From Bombus terrestris (taxonomy: Eukaryota; Arthropoda; Insecta; Hymenoptera; Apidae), in the NCBI RefSeq assembly GCF_910591885.1, contig NC_063274.1, positions 21,102,164 through 21,166,163 of the forward strand: DNA of 64,000 bases. Direction: 5' to 3'. The notes under the pieces were generated by a model. The model saw nothing but the letters and a program-made list of their open reading frames with translations, was not told the origin of the DNA and made no database searches. The position numbers were made by a program, and so were the translations under genes. Every line of letters starts with the position of its first letter. The stretch's first letter is position 1. This document shows positions 31,530 to 46,499 of the stretch, in pieces.

Positions 31530-33809
31530 TAACGTTATATACGATAACGATATAACGTATAACGTTATATACTGTAACGATATAACGAATAACGTTATAT
31601 ACTATAACGATATAACGTATAACGTTATATACGATAACGATATAACGTACAACGTTATGTAGTATTACGATATAACGTATAACGTTATATGCTATATCCA
31701 TATAACGTATAACGTTATATACTATATCGTTATAACGTATAACGTTATATACTATATCGATATAATGTATAACGTTATATACGATAACGATATAACGTAT
31801 AACGTTATAAACTATATCGTTATAACGTATAACGTTATATACTATATCGATATAACGTTTAACGTTATGTACTATAACGATATAACGTATAACGTTGTAT
31901 ACGATAACGATATAACGTATAACGTTAAAAACTATATCGTTATAACTTATAACGTTATATACTATATGGATATAATGTATAACGTTATATACTATAACGA
32001 TATAACGTAAAACGTTATATACGATAACGATATAACGTAGAACGTTATAAGCTATATCGTTATAACGTATAACGTGATATGCTATAACGATATAACGTAT
32101 AACGTTATATACGATAACGATATAACGTATAACGTTATGTAGTATTACGATATAACGTATAACGTTATGTAGTATTACGATATAACGTATAACGTTATGT
32201 AGTATTACGATATAACGTATAACGTTATATACTATAACGATATAACGTAAAACGTTATATACGATAACGATACAACGTATAACGTTATGTACTATAACGA
32301 TATAACGTAAAACGTTATATACGATAACGATATAACGTATAACGTTATGTACTATAACGATATAACGTATAACGTTATATACCATAACGATATAACGGAT
32401 AACGTTATATACGATAGCGATATAACGTATAACGTTATATACGATAACGATATAACGTATAACGTTATGTACTATAACGATATAACGTAAAACGTTATAT
32501 ACGATAACGATATAACGTATAACGTTATATACGATAACGATATAACGTATAACGTCATGTACTGTAACGATATAACGTATAACGTTGTATACGATAACGA
32601 TATAACGTATAACGTTATAAACTATATCGTTATAACGGATAACGTTATATACTATATCGATATAATGTATAACGTTATATACGATAACGATATAACGTAT
32701 AACGTTATGTACTATAACGATATAACGTATAACGTTATATACGATAACGATATAACGTATAACGTTAAAAACTATATCGTTATAACGTGTAACGTTATAT
32801 ACTATATCGATATAATGTATAACGTTATATACTATAACGATATAACGTAAAACGTTATATACGATAACGATATAACGTAAAACGTTATATACGATAACGA
32901 TATAACGTATAACGTTATAAGCTATATCGTTATAACGTATAACGTGATATGCTATATCGATATAACGTATAACGTTATATACTATAACGATATAACGTAG
33001 AACGTTATATACGATAACGTTATAACGTATAACGTTATATACTATATCGATATAATGTATAACGTTATATACGATAACGTTATAACGTATAACGTTATAT
33101 ACTATATCGTTATAACGTATAACGTGATATGCTATATCGATATAACGTATAACGTTATATACTATAACGATATAACGTAAAACGTTATATACGATAACGA
33201 TATAACGTATAACGATATAATATATATCGTTATAACGTATAACGTTATATACTATAACGATATAACGTATAACGTTATATACGATAACGATATAACGTAT
33301 AACGTTATGTAGTATTACGATATAACGTATAACGTTATGTAGTATTACGATATAACGTATAACGTTATATACGATAACGATATAACGCATAACGTTATAT
33401 ACTATAACGATATAACGTAAAACGTTATATACTATAACGATATAACGTATAACGTTATGTACTATAACGATATAACGTATAACGTTATATACGATAACGA
33501 TATAACGTATAACGTTATAAACTATATCGTTATAACGTATAACGTTATGTAGTATTACGATATAACGTATAACGTTATATACTATAACGATATAACGTAT
33601 AACGTTCTGTAGTATTACGATATAACGTATAACGTTATGTAGTATTACGATATAACGTATAACGTTATGTATTATTACGATATAACGTATAACGTTGTAT
33701 GCTATATCCATATAACGTATAACGTTATATACTATAACGATATAACGTAAAACGTTATATACTATATCGATATAACGTATAACGTTATATACTATAACGA
33801 TATAACGTA
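31530..33809. repeat. 2,280-bp tandem duplication, first copy
   Basis: This is a partial alpha copy that starts at the part matching 26160 of copy 3 and runs to just past the GTTGTATGCT unit (33690). Relative to copy 3 it lacks 360 bp: the GTTGTATACG unit at 31890 is followed directly by the GTTAAAAACT unit at 31920. It shares the private variants TACCATAACG with a CGGAT junction (32370-32400) and the CGTGTAACG junction (near 32787) with the second copy, so those changes predate the duplication. Confidence 0.88.
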
Positions 33810-36089
33810 TAACGTTATATACGATAACGATATAACGTATAACGTTATATACTGTAACGATATAACGAATAACGTTATATACTATAACGATATAACGTAT
33901 AACGTTATATACGATAACGATATAACGTACAACGTTATGTAGTATTACGATATAACGTATAACGTTATATGCTATATCCATATAACGTATAACGTTATAT
34001 ACTATATCGTTATAACGTATAACGTTATATACTATATCGATATAATGTATAACGTTATATACGATAACGATATAACGTATAACGTTATAAACTATATCGT
34101 TATAACGTATAACGTTATATACTATATCGATATAACGTTTAACGTTATGTACTATAACGATATAACGTATAACGTTGTATACGATAACGATATAACGTAT
34201 AACGTTAAAAACTATATCGTTATAACTTATAACGTTATATACTATATGGATATAATGTATAACGTTATATACTATAACGATATAACGTAAAACGTTATAT
34301 ACGATAACGATATAACGTAGAACGTTATAAGCTATATCGTTATAACGTATAACGTGATATGCTATAACGATATAACGTATAACGTTATATACGATAACGA
34401 TATAACGTATAACGTTATGTAGTATTACGATATAACGTATAACGTTATGTAGTATTACGATATAACGTATAACGTTATGTAGTATTACGATATAACGTAT
34501 AACGTTATATACTATAACGATATAACGTAAAACGTTATATACGATAACGATACAACGTATAACGTTATGTACTATAACGATATAACGTAAAACGTTATAT
34601 ACGATAACGATATAACGTATAACGTTATGTACTATAACGATATAACGTATAACGTTATATACCATAACGATATAACGGATAACGTTATATACGATAGCGA
34701 TATAACGTATAACGTTATATACGATAACGATATAACGTATAACGTTATGTACTATAACGATATAACGTAAAACGTTATATACGATAACGATATAACGTAT
34801 AACGTTATATACGATAACGATATAACGTATAACGTCATGTACTATAACGATATAACGTATAACGTTGTATACGATAACGATATAACGTATAACGTTATAA
34901 ACTATATCGTTATAACGGATAACGTTATATACTATATCGATATAATGTATAACGTTATATACGATAACGATATAACGTATAACGTTATGTACTATAACGA
35001 TATAACGTATAACGTTATATACGATAACGATATAACGTATAACGTTAAAAACTATATCGTTATAACGTGTAACGTTATATACTATATCGATATAATGTAT
35101 AACGTTATATACTATAACGATATAACGTAAAACGTTATATACGATAACGATATAACGTAAAACGTTATATACGATAACGATATAACGTATAACGTTATAA
35201 GCTATATCGTTATAACGTATAACGTGATATGCTATATCGATATAACGTATAACGTTATATACTATAACGATATAACGTAGAACGTTATATACGATAACGT
35301 TATAACGTATAACGTTATATACTATATCGATATAATGTATAACGTTATATACGATAACGTTATAACGTATAACGTTATATACTATATCGTTATAACGTAT
35401 AACGTGATATGCTATATCGATATAACGTATAACGTTATATACTATAACGATATAACGTAAAACGTTATATACGATAACGATATAACGTATAACGTTATAG
35501 TATATAACGTTATAACGTATAACGTTATATACTATAACGATATAACGTATAACGTTATATACGATAACGATATAACGTATAACGTTATGTAGTATTACGA
35601 TATAACGTATAACGTTATGTAGTATTACGATATAACGTATAACGTTATATACGATAACGATATAACGTATAACGTTATATACTATAACGATATAACGTAA
35701 AACGTTATATACTATAACGATATAACGTATAACGTTATGTACTATAACGATATAACGTATAACGTTATATACGATAACGATATAACGTATAACGTTATAA
35801 ACTATATCGTTATAACGTATAACGTTATGTAGTATTACGATATAACGTATAACGTTATATACTATAACGATATAACGTATAACGTTCTGTAGTATTACGA
35901 TATAACGTATAACGTTATGTAGTATTACGATATAACGTATAACGTTATGTATTATTACGATATAACGTATAACGTTGTATGCTATATCCATATAACGTAT
36001 AACGTTATATACTATAACGATATAACGTAAAACGTTATATACTATATCGATATAACGTATAACGTTATATACTATAACGATATAACGTA
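33810..36089. repeat. 2,280-bp tandem duplication, second copy
   Basis: Seventy-six units repeat 31530-33809 directly. I found five substitutions by eye: one in the 34830 unit (TACTATAACG against TACTGTAACG), three clustered in the 35490 unit, and one at the 35640 unit ending (CGTAT against CGCAT). That is about 99.8% identity, so this is one of the most recent large events in the window. Confidence 0.88.
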
Positions 36090-36509
36090 TAACGTTATGT
36101 ACTATAACGATATAACATATAACGTTATATACGATAACGATATAACGTATAACGTTAAAAACTATATCGTTATAACGTATAACGTTATATACTATATCGA
36201 TATAATGTATAACGTTATATACTATAACGATATAACGTAAAACGTTATATACGATAACGATATAACGTATAACGTTATGTACTATAACGATATAACGTAT
36301 AACGTTATATACTATAACGATATAACGTAAAACGTTATATACGATATCGATATAACGTATAACGTTATATACGATAACGATATAGCGTATAACGTTATGT
36401 ACTATAACGATATAACGTAAAAAGTTATATAGTATTACGATATAACGTATAACGTTATATACTATAACGATATAACGTATAACGTTATATACTATAACGA
36501 TATAACGTA

Positions 36510-36689
36510 TAACGTTACATACTATTACTATATATCGTATAACGTTATATACTATTACGATATATCGTATGACGTTATGTAGTACCACGATATAACGTCT
36601 AACGTTATATACTATAACGATATGATGTATAGCTTTATATACTATAACGATATAACATATAATGTTATATGCTAAAACGAAATAACGTA
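36510..36689. repeat. Divergent six-unit cassette, copy 5
   Basis: All hallmarks are present, 6,570 bp after copy 4. It has a private change, an ATATAACATA ending in the fifth unit near 36650. Only a single 720-bp module (from about 35730, with one GTTCTG unit at 35880) precedes it, against the doubled module in the first three higher-order repeats. Confidence 0.9.
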
Positions 36690-38759
36690 TAACGTTATGT
36701 ACTATAACGATATAACGTATAACGTTATATACGATAACGATATAACGTATAACGTTATATACGATAACGATATAACGTAAAACGTTATATACTATAACGA
36801 TATAACGTAAAACGTTATATACGATAACGATATAACGTAAAACGTTATATACGATATCGATATAACGTATAACGTTATATACGATAACGATATAACGTAT
36901 AACGTTATGTACTATAACGATATAACGTAAAACGTTATATACGATAACGATATAACGTATAACGTTATGTACTATAACGATATAACGTATAACGTTATAT
37001 ACTATATCGTTATAACGTATAACGTGATATGCTATATCGATATAACGTATAACGTTATATACTATAACGATATAACGTAAAACGTTATATACGATAACGA
37101 TATAACGTATAACGTTATAAAATATATCGTTATAACGTATAACGTTATATACTATAACGATATAACGTATAACGTTATATACGATAACGATATAACGTAT
37201 AACGTTATGTAGTATTACGATATAACGTATAACGTTATGTAGTATTACGATATAACGGATAACGTTATATACGATAGCGATATAACGTATAACGTTATAT
37301 ACGATAACGATATAACGTATAACGTTATGTACTATAACGATATAACGTATAACGTTATATACTATAACGATATAACGTAAAACGTTATATACGATATCGA
37401 TATAACGTATAACGTTATATACGATAACGATATAACGTATAACGTTATGTACTATAACGATATAACGTAAAACGTTATATACGATAACGATATAACGTAT
37501 AACGTTATGTAGTATTACGATATAACGGATAACGTTATATACGATAGCGATATAACGTATAACGTTATATACGATAACGATATAACGTATAACGTTATGT
37601 ACTATAACGATATAACGTATAACGTTATATACTATAACGATATAACGTATAACGTTATATACGATAACGATACTACGTATAACGTTATGAACTATAACGA
37701 TATAACGTAAAACGTTATATACGATAACGATATAACGTATAACGTTATGTACTATAACGATATAACGTAAAACGTTATATACGATAACGATATAACGTAT
37801 AACGTTATAAAATATATCGTTATAACGTATAACGTTATATACTATAACGATATAACGTATAACGTTATATACGATAACGATATAACGTATAACGTTATGT
37901 AGTATTACGATATAACGTATAACGTTATGTAGTATTACGATATAACGGATAACGTTATATACGATAGCGATATAACGTATAACGTTATATACGATAACGA
38001 TATAACGTATAACGTTATGTACTATAACGATATAACGTATAACGTTATATACGATAACGATATAACGTATAACGTTATATACGATAACGATATAACGTAT
38101 AACGTTATGTAGTATTACGATATAACGTATAACGTTATGTAGTATTACGATATAACGGATAACGTTATATACGATAGCGATATAACGTATAACGTTATAT
38201 ACGATAACGATATAACGTATAACGTTATGTACTATAACGATATAACGTATAACGTTATATACTATAACGATATAACGTATAACGTTATGTACTATAACGA
38301 TATAACGTATAACGTTATATACTATATCGTTATAACGTATAACGTGATATGCTATATCGATATAACGTATAACGTTATATACTATAACGATATAACGTAA
38401 AACGTTATATACGATAACGATATAACGTATAACGTTATAAAATATATCGTTATAACGTATAACGTTATATACTACAACGATATAACGTATAACGTTATAT
38501 ACGATAACGATATAACGTATAACGTTATGTAGTATTACGATATAACGTATAACGTTATGTAGTATTACGATATAACGTATAACGTTATATACTATAACGA
38601 TATAACGTATAACGTTATATACGATAACGATATAACGTATAACGTTATGTAGTATTACGATATAACGTATAACGTTATGTAGTATTACGATATAACGGAT
38701 AACGTTATATACGATAGCGATATAACGTATAACGTTATATACGATAACGATATAACGTA

Positions 38760-39629
38760 TAACGTTATGTAGTATTACGATATAACGTATAACGTTATAT
38801 ACTATAACGATATAACGTATAACGTTCTGTAGTATTACGATATAACGTATAACGTTATGTAGTATTACGATATAACGTATAACGTTATGTATTATTACGA
38901 TATAACGTATAACGTTGTATGCTATATCCATATAACGTATAACGTTATATACTATAACGATATAACGTAAAACGTTATATACTATATCGATATAACGTAT
39001 AACGTTATATACTATAACGATATAACGTATAACGTTATGTACTATAACGATATAACATATAACGTTATATACGATAACGATATAACGTATAACGTTAAAA
39101 ACTATATCGTTATAACGTATAACGTTATATACTATATCGATATAACGTATAACGTTATATACTATAACGATATAACGTAAAACGTTATATACGATAACGA
39201 TATAACGTATAACGTTATGTACTATAACGATATAACGTATAACGTTATATACTATAACGATATAACGTAAAACGTTATATACGATATCGATATAACGTAT
39301 AACGTTATATACGATAACGATATAACGTATAACGTTATGTACTATAACGATATAACGTAAAAAGTTATATAGTATTACGATATAACGTATAACGTTATAT
39401 ACTATAACGATATAACGTATAACGTTATATACTATAACGATATAACGTATAACGTTACATACTATTACTATATATCGTATAACGTTATATACTATTACGA
39501 TATATCGTATGACGTTATGTAGTACCACGATATAACGTCTAACGTTATATACTATAACGATATGATGTATAGCTTTATATACTATAACGATATAACGTAT
39601 AATGTTATATGCTAAAACGAAATAACGTA
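38760..39629. repeat. Partial alpha copy: module plus cassette
   Basis: These 870 bp match 35820-36689 at an offset of 2,940 bp, with GTTCTG at 38820, GTTGTATGCT at 38910, AAAAGTTATA at 39360 and the cassette at 39450. Differences include the 39120 unit ending ATATAACGTA instead of ATATAATGTA, and the 39300 unit ending ATATAACGTA instead of ATATAGCGTA. Confidence 0.86.
39450..39629. repeat. Divergent six-unit cassette, copy 6
   Basis: All hallmarks are in order and it ends the partial alpha copy. It is followed by a TACTATAGCG unit (39630) and one more TACGATAACG unit than follows copy 5, an example of unit-number difference between otherwise matching flanks. Confidence 0.9.
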
Positions 39630-39839
39630 TAACGTTATGTACTATAGCGATATAACGTATAACGTTATATACGATAACGATATAACGTATAACGTTATAT
39701 ACGATAACGATATAACGTATAACGTTATATACGATAACGATATAACGTAAAACGTTATATACTATAACGATATAACGTAAAACGTTATATACGATAACGA
39801 TATAACGTAAAACGTTATATACGATATCGATATAACGTA

Positions 39840-40889
39840 TAACGTTATATACGATAACGATATAACGTATAACGTTATGTACTATAACGATATAACGTAA
39901 AACGTTATATACGATAACGATATAACGTATAACGTTATGTACTATAACGATATAACGTATAACGTTATATACTATATCGTTATAACGTATAACGTGATAT
40001 GCTATATCGATATAACGTATAACGTTATATACTATAACGATATAACGTAAAACGTTATATACGATAACGATATAACGTATAACGTTATAAAATATATCGT
40101 TATAACGTATAACGTTATATACTATAACGATATAACGTATAACGTTATATACGATAACGATATAACGTATAACGTTATGTAGTATTACGATATAACGTAT
40201 AACGTTATGTAGTATTACGATATAACGGATAACGTTATATACGATAGCGATATAACGTATAACGTTATATACGATAACGATATAACGTATAACGTTATGT
40301 ACTATAACGATATAACGTATAACGTTATATACTATAACGATATAACGTAAAACGTTATATACGATATCGATATAACGTATAACGTTATATACGATAACGA
40401 TATAACGTATAACGTTATGTACTATAACGATATAACGTAAAACGTTATATACGATAACGATATAACGTATAACGTTATGTACTATAACGATATAACGTAT
40501 AACGTTATATACGATAACGATATAACGTATAACGTTATATACGATAACGATATAACGTATAACGTTATGTAGTATTACGATATAACGTATAACGTTATGT
40601 AGTATTACGATATAACGGATAACGTTATATACGATAGCGATATAACGTATAACGTTATATACGATAACGATATAACGTATAACGTTATGTACTATAACGA
40701 TATAACGTATAACGTTATATACTATAACGATATAACGTATAACGTTATATACGATAACGATACTACGTATAACGTTATGAACTATAACGATATAACGTAA
40801 AACGTTATATACGATAACGATATAACGTATAACGTTATGTACTATAACGATATAACGTAAAACGTTATATACGATAACGATATAACGTA
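39840..40889. repeat. 1,050-bp block, first copy (pairs with 41220-42269)
   Basis: Thirty-five units match those 1,380 bp downstream, with no difference seen in the lines compared. The block includes the GTGATATGCT unit (39990), the AAATATATCG unit (40080), the CGGAT plus ACGATAGCGA pairs and the ACTACG unit (40740). Confidence 0.82.
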
Positions 40890-41519
40890 TAACGTTATGT
40901 ACTATAACGATATAACGTATAACGTTATATACTATATCGTTATAACGTATAACGTGATATGCTATATCGATATAACGTATAACGTTATATACTATAACGA
41001 TATAACGTAAAACGTTATATACGATAACGATATAACGTATAACGTTATAAAATATATCGTTATAACGTATAACGTTATATACTATAACGATATAACGTAT
41101 AACGTTATGTACTATAACGATATAACGTATAACGTTATATACTATAACGATATAACGTATAACGTTATATACGATAACGATACTACGTATAACGTTATGA
41201 ACTATAACGATATAACGTAAAACGTTATATACGATAACGATATAACGTATAACGTTATGTACTATAACGATATAACGTAAAACGTTATATACGATAACGA
41301 TATAACGTATAACGTTATGTACTATAACGATATAACGTATAACGTTATATACTATATCGTTATAACGTATAACGTGATATGCTATATCGATATAACGTAT
41401 AACGTTATATACTATAACGATATAACGTAAAACGTTATATACGATAACGATATAACGTATAACGTTATAAAATATATCGTTATAACGTATAACGTTATAT
41501 ACTATAACGATATAACGTA
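40680..41519. repeat. 420-bp tandem duplication
   Basis: Fourteen units at 40680-41099 are repeated directly at 41100-41519. Each half holds the GATACTACGTAT variant (40759 and 41179), the GTTATGAACT unit, the GTGATATGCT unit and the AAATATATCG unit. I saw no difference between the halves. It is nested inside the 1,380-bp-spaced duplication. Confidence 0.85.
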
Positions 41520-42269
41520 TAACGTTATATACGATAACGATATAACGTATAACGTTATGTAGTATTACGATATAACGTATAACGTTATGTAGTATTACGA
41601 TATAACGGATAACGTTATATACGATAGCGATATAACGTATAACGTTATATACGATAACGATATAACGTATAACGTTATGTACTATAACGATATAACGTAT
41701 AACGTTATATACTATAACGATATAACGTAAAACGTTATATACGATATCGATATAACGTATAACGTTATATACGATAACGATATAACGTATAACGTTATGT
41801 ACTATAACGATATAACGTAAAACGTTATATACGATAACGATATAACGTATAACGTTATGTACTATAACGATATAACGTATAACGTTATATACGATAACGA
41901 TATAACGTATAACGTTATATACGATAACGATATAACGTATAACGTTATGTAGTATTACGATATAACGTATAACGTTATGTAGTATTACGATATAACGGAT
42001 AACGTTATATACGATAGCGATATAACGTATAACGTTATATACGATAACGATATAACGTATAACGTTATGTACTATAACGATATAACGTATAACGTTATAT
42101 ACTATAACGATATAACGTATAACGTTATATACGATAACGATACTACGTATAACGTTATGAACTATAACGATATAACGTAAAACGTTATATACGATAACGA
42201 TATAACGTATAACGTTATGTACTATAACGATATAACGTAAAACGTTATATACGATAACGATATAACGTA
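41220..42269. repeat. 1,050-bp block, second copy (pairs with 39840-40889)
   Basis: This has the same 35-unit order as the first copy and ends where an AAATATATCG unit (42270) replaces the TACTATAACG unit at 40890. Together with the 420-bp doubling it makes 39.8-42.3 kb the most recently reshuffled part of the core. Confidence 0.82.
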
Positions 42270-43199
42270 TAACGTTATAAAATATATCGTTATAACGTAT
42301 AACGTTATATACTATAACGATATAACGTATAACGTTATATACGATAACGATATAACGTATAACGTTATGTAGTATTACGATATAACGTATAACGTTATGT
42401 AGTATTACGATATAACGGATAACGTTATATACGATAGCGATATAACGTATAACGTTATATACGATAACGATATAACGTATAACGTTATGTACTATAACGA
42501 TATAACGTATAACGTTATATACGATAACGATATAACGTATAACGTTATATACGATAACGATATAACGTATAACGTTATGTAGTATTACGATATAACGGAT
42601 AACGTTATATACGATAGCGATATAACGTATAACGTTATATACGATAACGATATAACGTATAACGTTATGTACTATAACGATATAACGTATAACGTTATAT
42701 ACTATAACGATATAACGTATAACGTTATGTACTATAACGATATAACGTATAACGTTATATACTATATCGTTATAACGTATAACGTGATATGCTATATCGA
42801 TATAACGTATAACGTTATATACTATAACGATATAACGTAAAACGTTATATACGATAACGATATAACGTATAACGTTATAAAATATATCGTTATAACGTAT
42901 AACGTTATATACTATAACGATATAACGTATAACGTTATATACGATAACGATATAACGTATAACGTTATGTAGTATTACGATATAACGTATAACGTTATGT
43001 AGTATTACGATATAACGGATAACGTTATATACGATAGCGATATAACGTATAACGTTATATACGATAACGATATAACGTATAACGTTATGTAGTATATCGA
43101 TATAACGTATAACGTTATGTAGTATTACGATATAACGGATAACGTTATATACGATAGCGATATAACGTATAACGTTATATACGATAACGATATAACGTA

Positions 43200-44159
43200 T
43201 AACGTTATGTACTATAACGATATAACGTATAACGTTATATACGATAACGATATAACGTATAACGTTATAAACTATATCGTTATAACGTATAACGTTATGT
43301 AGTATTACGATATAACGTATAACGTTATATACTATAACGATATAACGTATAACGTTCTGTAGTATTACGATATAACGTATAACGTTATGTAGTATTACGA
43401 TATAACGTATAACGTTATGTATTATTACGATATAACGTATAACGTTGTATGCTATATCCATATAACGTATAACGTTATATACTATAACGATATAACGTAA
43501 AACGTTATATACTATATCGATATAACGTATAACGTTATATACTATAACGATATAACGTATAACGTTATGTACTATAACGATATAACATATAACGTTATAT
43601 ACGATAACGATATAACGTATAACGTTAAAAACTATATCGTTATAACGTATAACGTTATATACTATATCGATATAATGTATAACGTTATATACTATAACGA
43701 TATAACGTAAAACGTTATATACGATAACGATATAACGTATAAAGTTATATACGATAACGATATAACGTATAACGTTATGTAGTATTACGATATAACGTAA
43801 AACGTTATATACGATATCGATATAACGTATAACGTTATATACGATAACGATATAGCGTATAACGTTATGTACTATAACGATATAAGGTAAAAAGTTATAT
43901 AGTATTACGATATAACGTATAACGTTATATACTATAACGATATAACGTATAACGTTATATACTATAACGATATAACGTATAACGTTACATACTATTACTA
44001 TATATCGTATAACGTTATATACTATTACGATATATCGTATGACGTTATGTAGTACCACGATATAACGTCTAACGTTATATACTATAACGATATGATGTAT
44101 AGCTTTATATACTATAACGATATAACGTATAATGTTATGTGCTAAAACGAAATAACGTA
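43200..44159. repeat. Partial alpha copy: module plus cassette, with an altered patch
   Basis: These 960 bp match 35730-36689 at an offset of 7,470 bp (GTTCTG at 43350, GTTGTATGCT at 43440, AAAAGTTATA at 43890, cassette at 43980). Within 43740-43799 two units differ at several positions: an AAAGTTATAT ACGATAACGA unit, then a TAGTATTACG unit in place of a TACTATAACG one, while their neighbours match. A further private change is ATAAGGTAA near 43883. Confidence 0.85.
43980..44159. repeat. Divergent six-unit cassette, copy 7
   Basis: This is the last cassette in the window, with all hallmarks in order and a private change (GTTATGTGCT rather than GTTATATGCT in the sixth unit). No cassette is found to the right of it or to the left of 16711. 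Confidence 0.9.
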
Positions 44160-45059
44160 TAACGTTATGTACTATAACGATATAACGTATAACGTTATAT
44201 ACGATAACGATATAACGTATAACGTTATATACGATAACGATATAACGTAAAACGTTATATACTATAACGATATAACGTAAAACGTTATATACGATAACGA
44301 TATAACGTAAAACGTTATATACGATATCGATATAACGTATAACGTTATATACGATAACGATATAACGTATAACGTTATGTACTATAACGATATAACGTAA
44401 AACGTTATATACGATAACGATATAACGTATAACGTTATGTACTATAACGATATAACGTATAACGTTATATACTATATCGTTATAACGTATAACGTGATAT
44501 GCTATATCGATATAACGTATAACGTTATATACTATAACGATATAACGTAAAACGTTATATACGATAACGATATAACGTATAACGTTATAAAATATATCGT
44601 TATAACGTATAACGTTATATACTATAACGATATAACGTATAACGTTATATACGATAACGATATAACGTATAACGTTATAAACTATATCGTTATAACGTAT
44701 AACGTTATGTAGTATTACGATATAACGTATAACGTTATATACTATAACGATATACCGTATAACGTTATATACGATAACGATATAACGTATAACGTTATAT
44801 ACGATAGCGATATAACGTAAAACGTTATATACGATAACGATATAACGTATAACGTTATAAACTATATCGTTATAACGTATAACGTTATGTAGTATTACGA
44901 TATAACGTATAACGTTATATACTATAACGATATACCGTATAACGTTATATACGATAACGATACTACGTATAACGTTATGAACTATAACGATATAACGTAA
45001 AACGTTATATACGATAACGATATAACGTATAACGTTATGTACTATAACGATATAACGTA

Positions 45060-46499
45060 TAACGTTATATACGATAACGATATAACGTATAACGTTATAA
45101 ACTATATCGTTATAACGTATAACGTTATGTAGTATTACGATATAACGTATAACGTTATATACTATAACGATATACCGTATAACGTTATATACGATAACGA
45201 TATAACGTATAACGTTATATACGATAGCGATATAACGTATAACGTTATATACGATAACGATATAACGTTTAACGTTATGTACTATAACGATATAACGTAT
45301 AACGTTATATACGATAACGATATAACGTATAACGTTATATACTATATCGATATAACGTAAAACGTTATATACTATATCGATGTAACGTAAAACGTTATAT
45401 ACTATATCGATATAACGTATAACGTTATAAACTATATCGTTATAACGTATAACGTTATATACTATAACGATATAACGTATAACGTTATGTAGTATTACGA
45501 TATAACGTATAACGTTATGTAGTATTACGATATAACGTATAACGTTATGTAGTATTACGATATAACGTATAACGTTATGTATTATTACGATATAACGTAT
45601 AACGTTGTATGCTATATCCATATAACGTATAACGTTATATACTATAACGATATAACGTAAAACGTTATATACTATATCGATATAACGTATAACGTTATAT
45701 ACTATAACGATATAACGTATAACGTTATGTACTATAACGATATAACATATAACGTTATATACGATAACGATATAACGTATAACGTTAAAAACTATATCGT
45801 TATAACGTATAACGTTATATACTATATCGATATAATGTATAACGTTATATACTATAACGATATAACGTAAAACGTTATATACGATAACGATATAACGTAT
45901 AACGTTATAAGCTATATCGTTATAACGTATAACGTGTTATGCTATATCGATATAACGTATAACGATATATACTATAACGATATAACGTAAAACGTTATAT
46001 ACGATAACGTTATAACGTATAACGTTATATACTATATCGATATAATGTATAACGTTATATACGATAACGTTATAACGTATAACGTTATATACTATATCGT
46101 TATAACGTATAACGTGATATGCTATATCGATATAACGTATAACGTTATAAGCTATATCGTTATAACGTATAACGTGTTATGCTATATCGATATAACGTAT
46201 AACGTTATATACGATAACGATATAACGTATAACGTTATATACGATAACGATATAACGTATAACGTTATGTAGTATTACGATATAACGTATAACGTTATGT
46301 AGTATTACGATATAACGGATAACGTTATATACGATAGCGATATAACGTATAACGTTATATACGATAACGATATAACGTATAACGTTATGTACTATAACGA
46401 TATAACGTATAACGTTATATACTATAACGATATAACGTATAACGTTATATACGATAACGATACTACGTATAACGTTATGAACTATAACGATATAACGTA
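45060..46499. repeat. Higher-order repeat gamma, copy 1
   Basis: A shorter repeat begins with the order TACGATAACG, AACTATATCG, TAGTATTACG, a unit ending CCGTA, TACGATAACG, TACGATAGCG, a unit ending CGTTT, and a little later the CGATGTAACG unit (45360). This order recurs at 46500, 48120, 49710 and 57390. Copy 1 has three TAGTATTACG units before TATTATTACG (45480-45569), where copies 2 and 3 have two. It includes GTTGTATGCT (45600) and two GTGTTATGCT units (45930, 46170). Confidence 0.82.

Noticed and set aside
19858..45621. An 8,587-residue minus-strand protein of YNVIRYIVIV-like decapeptides, and similar shorter minus-strand frames (for example 11309-16789, 51838-56781, 59152-63330)
   Set aside because: The frame follows from a 30-bp unit with few stop-prone codons. 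Most common variants change the residue, stops spread freely in neighbouring blocks, there is no promoter or non-repeat terminus, and the frame is broken by the 29-bp unit.
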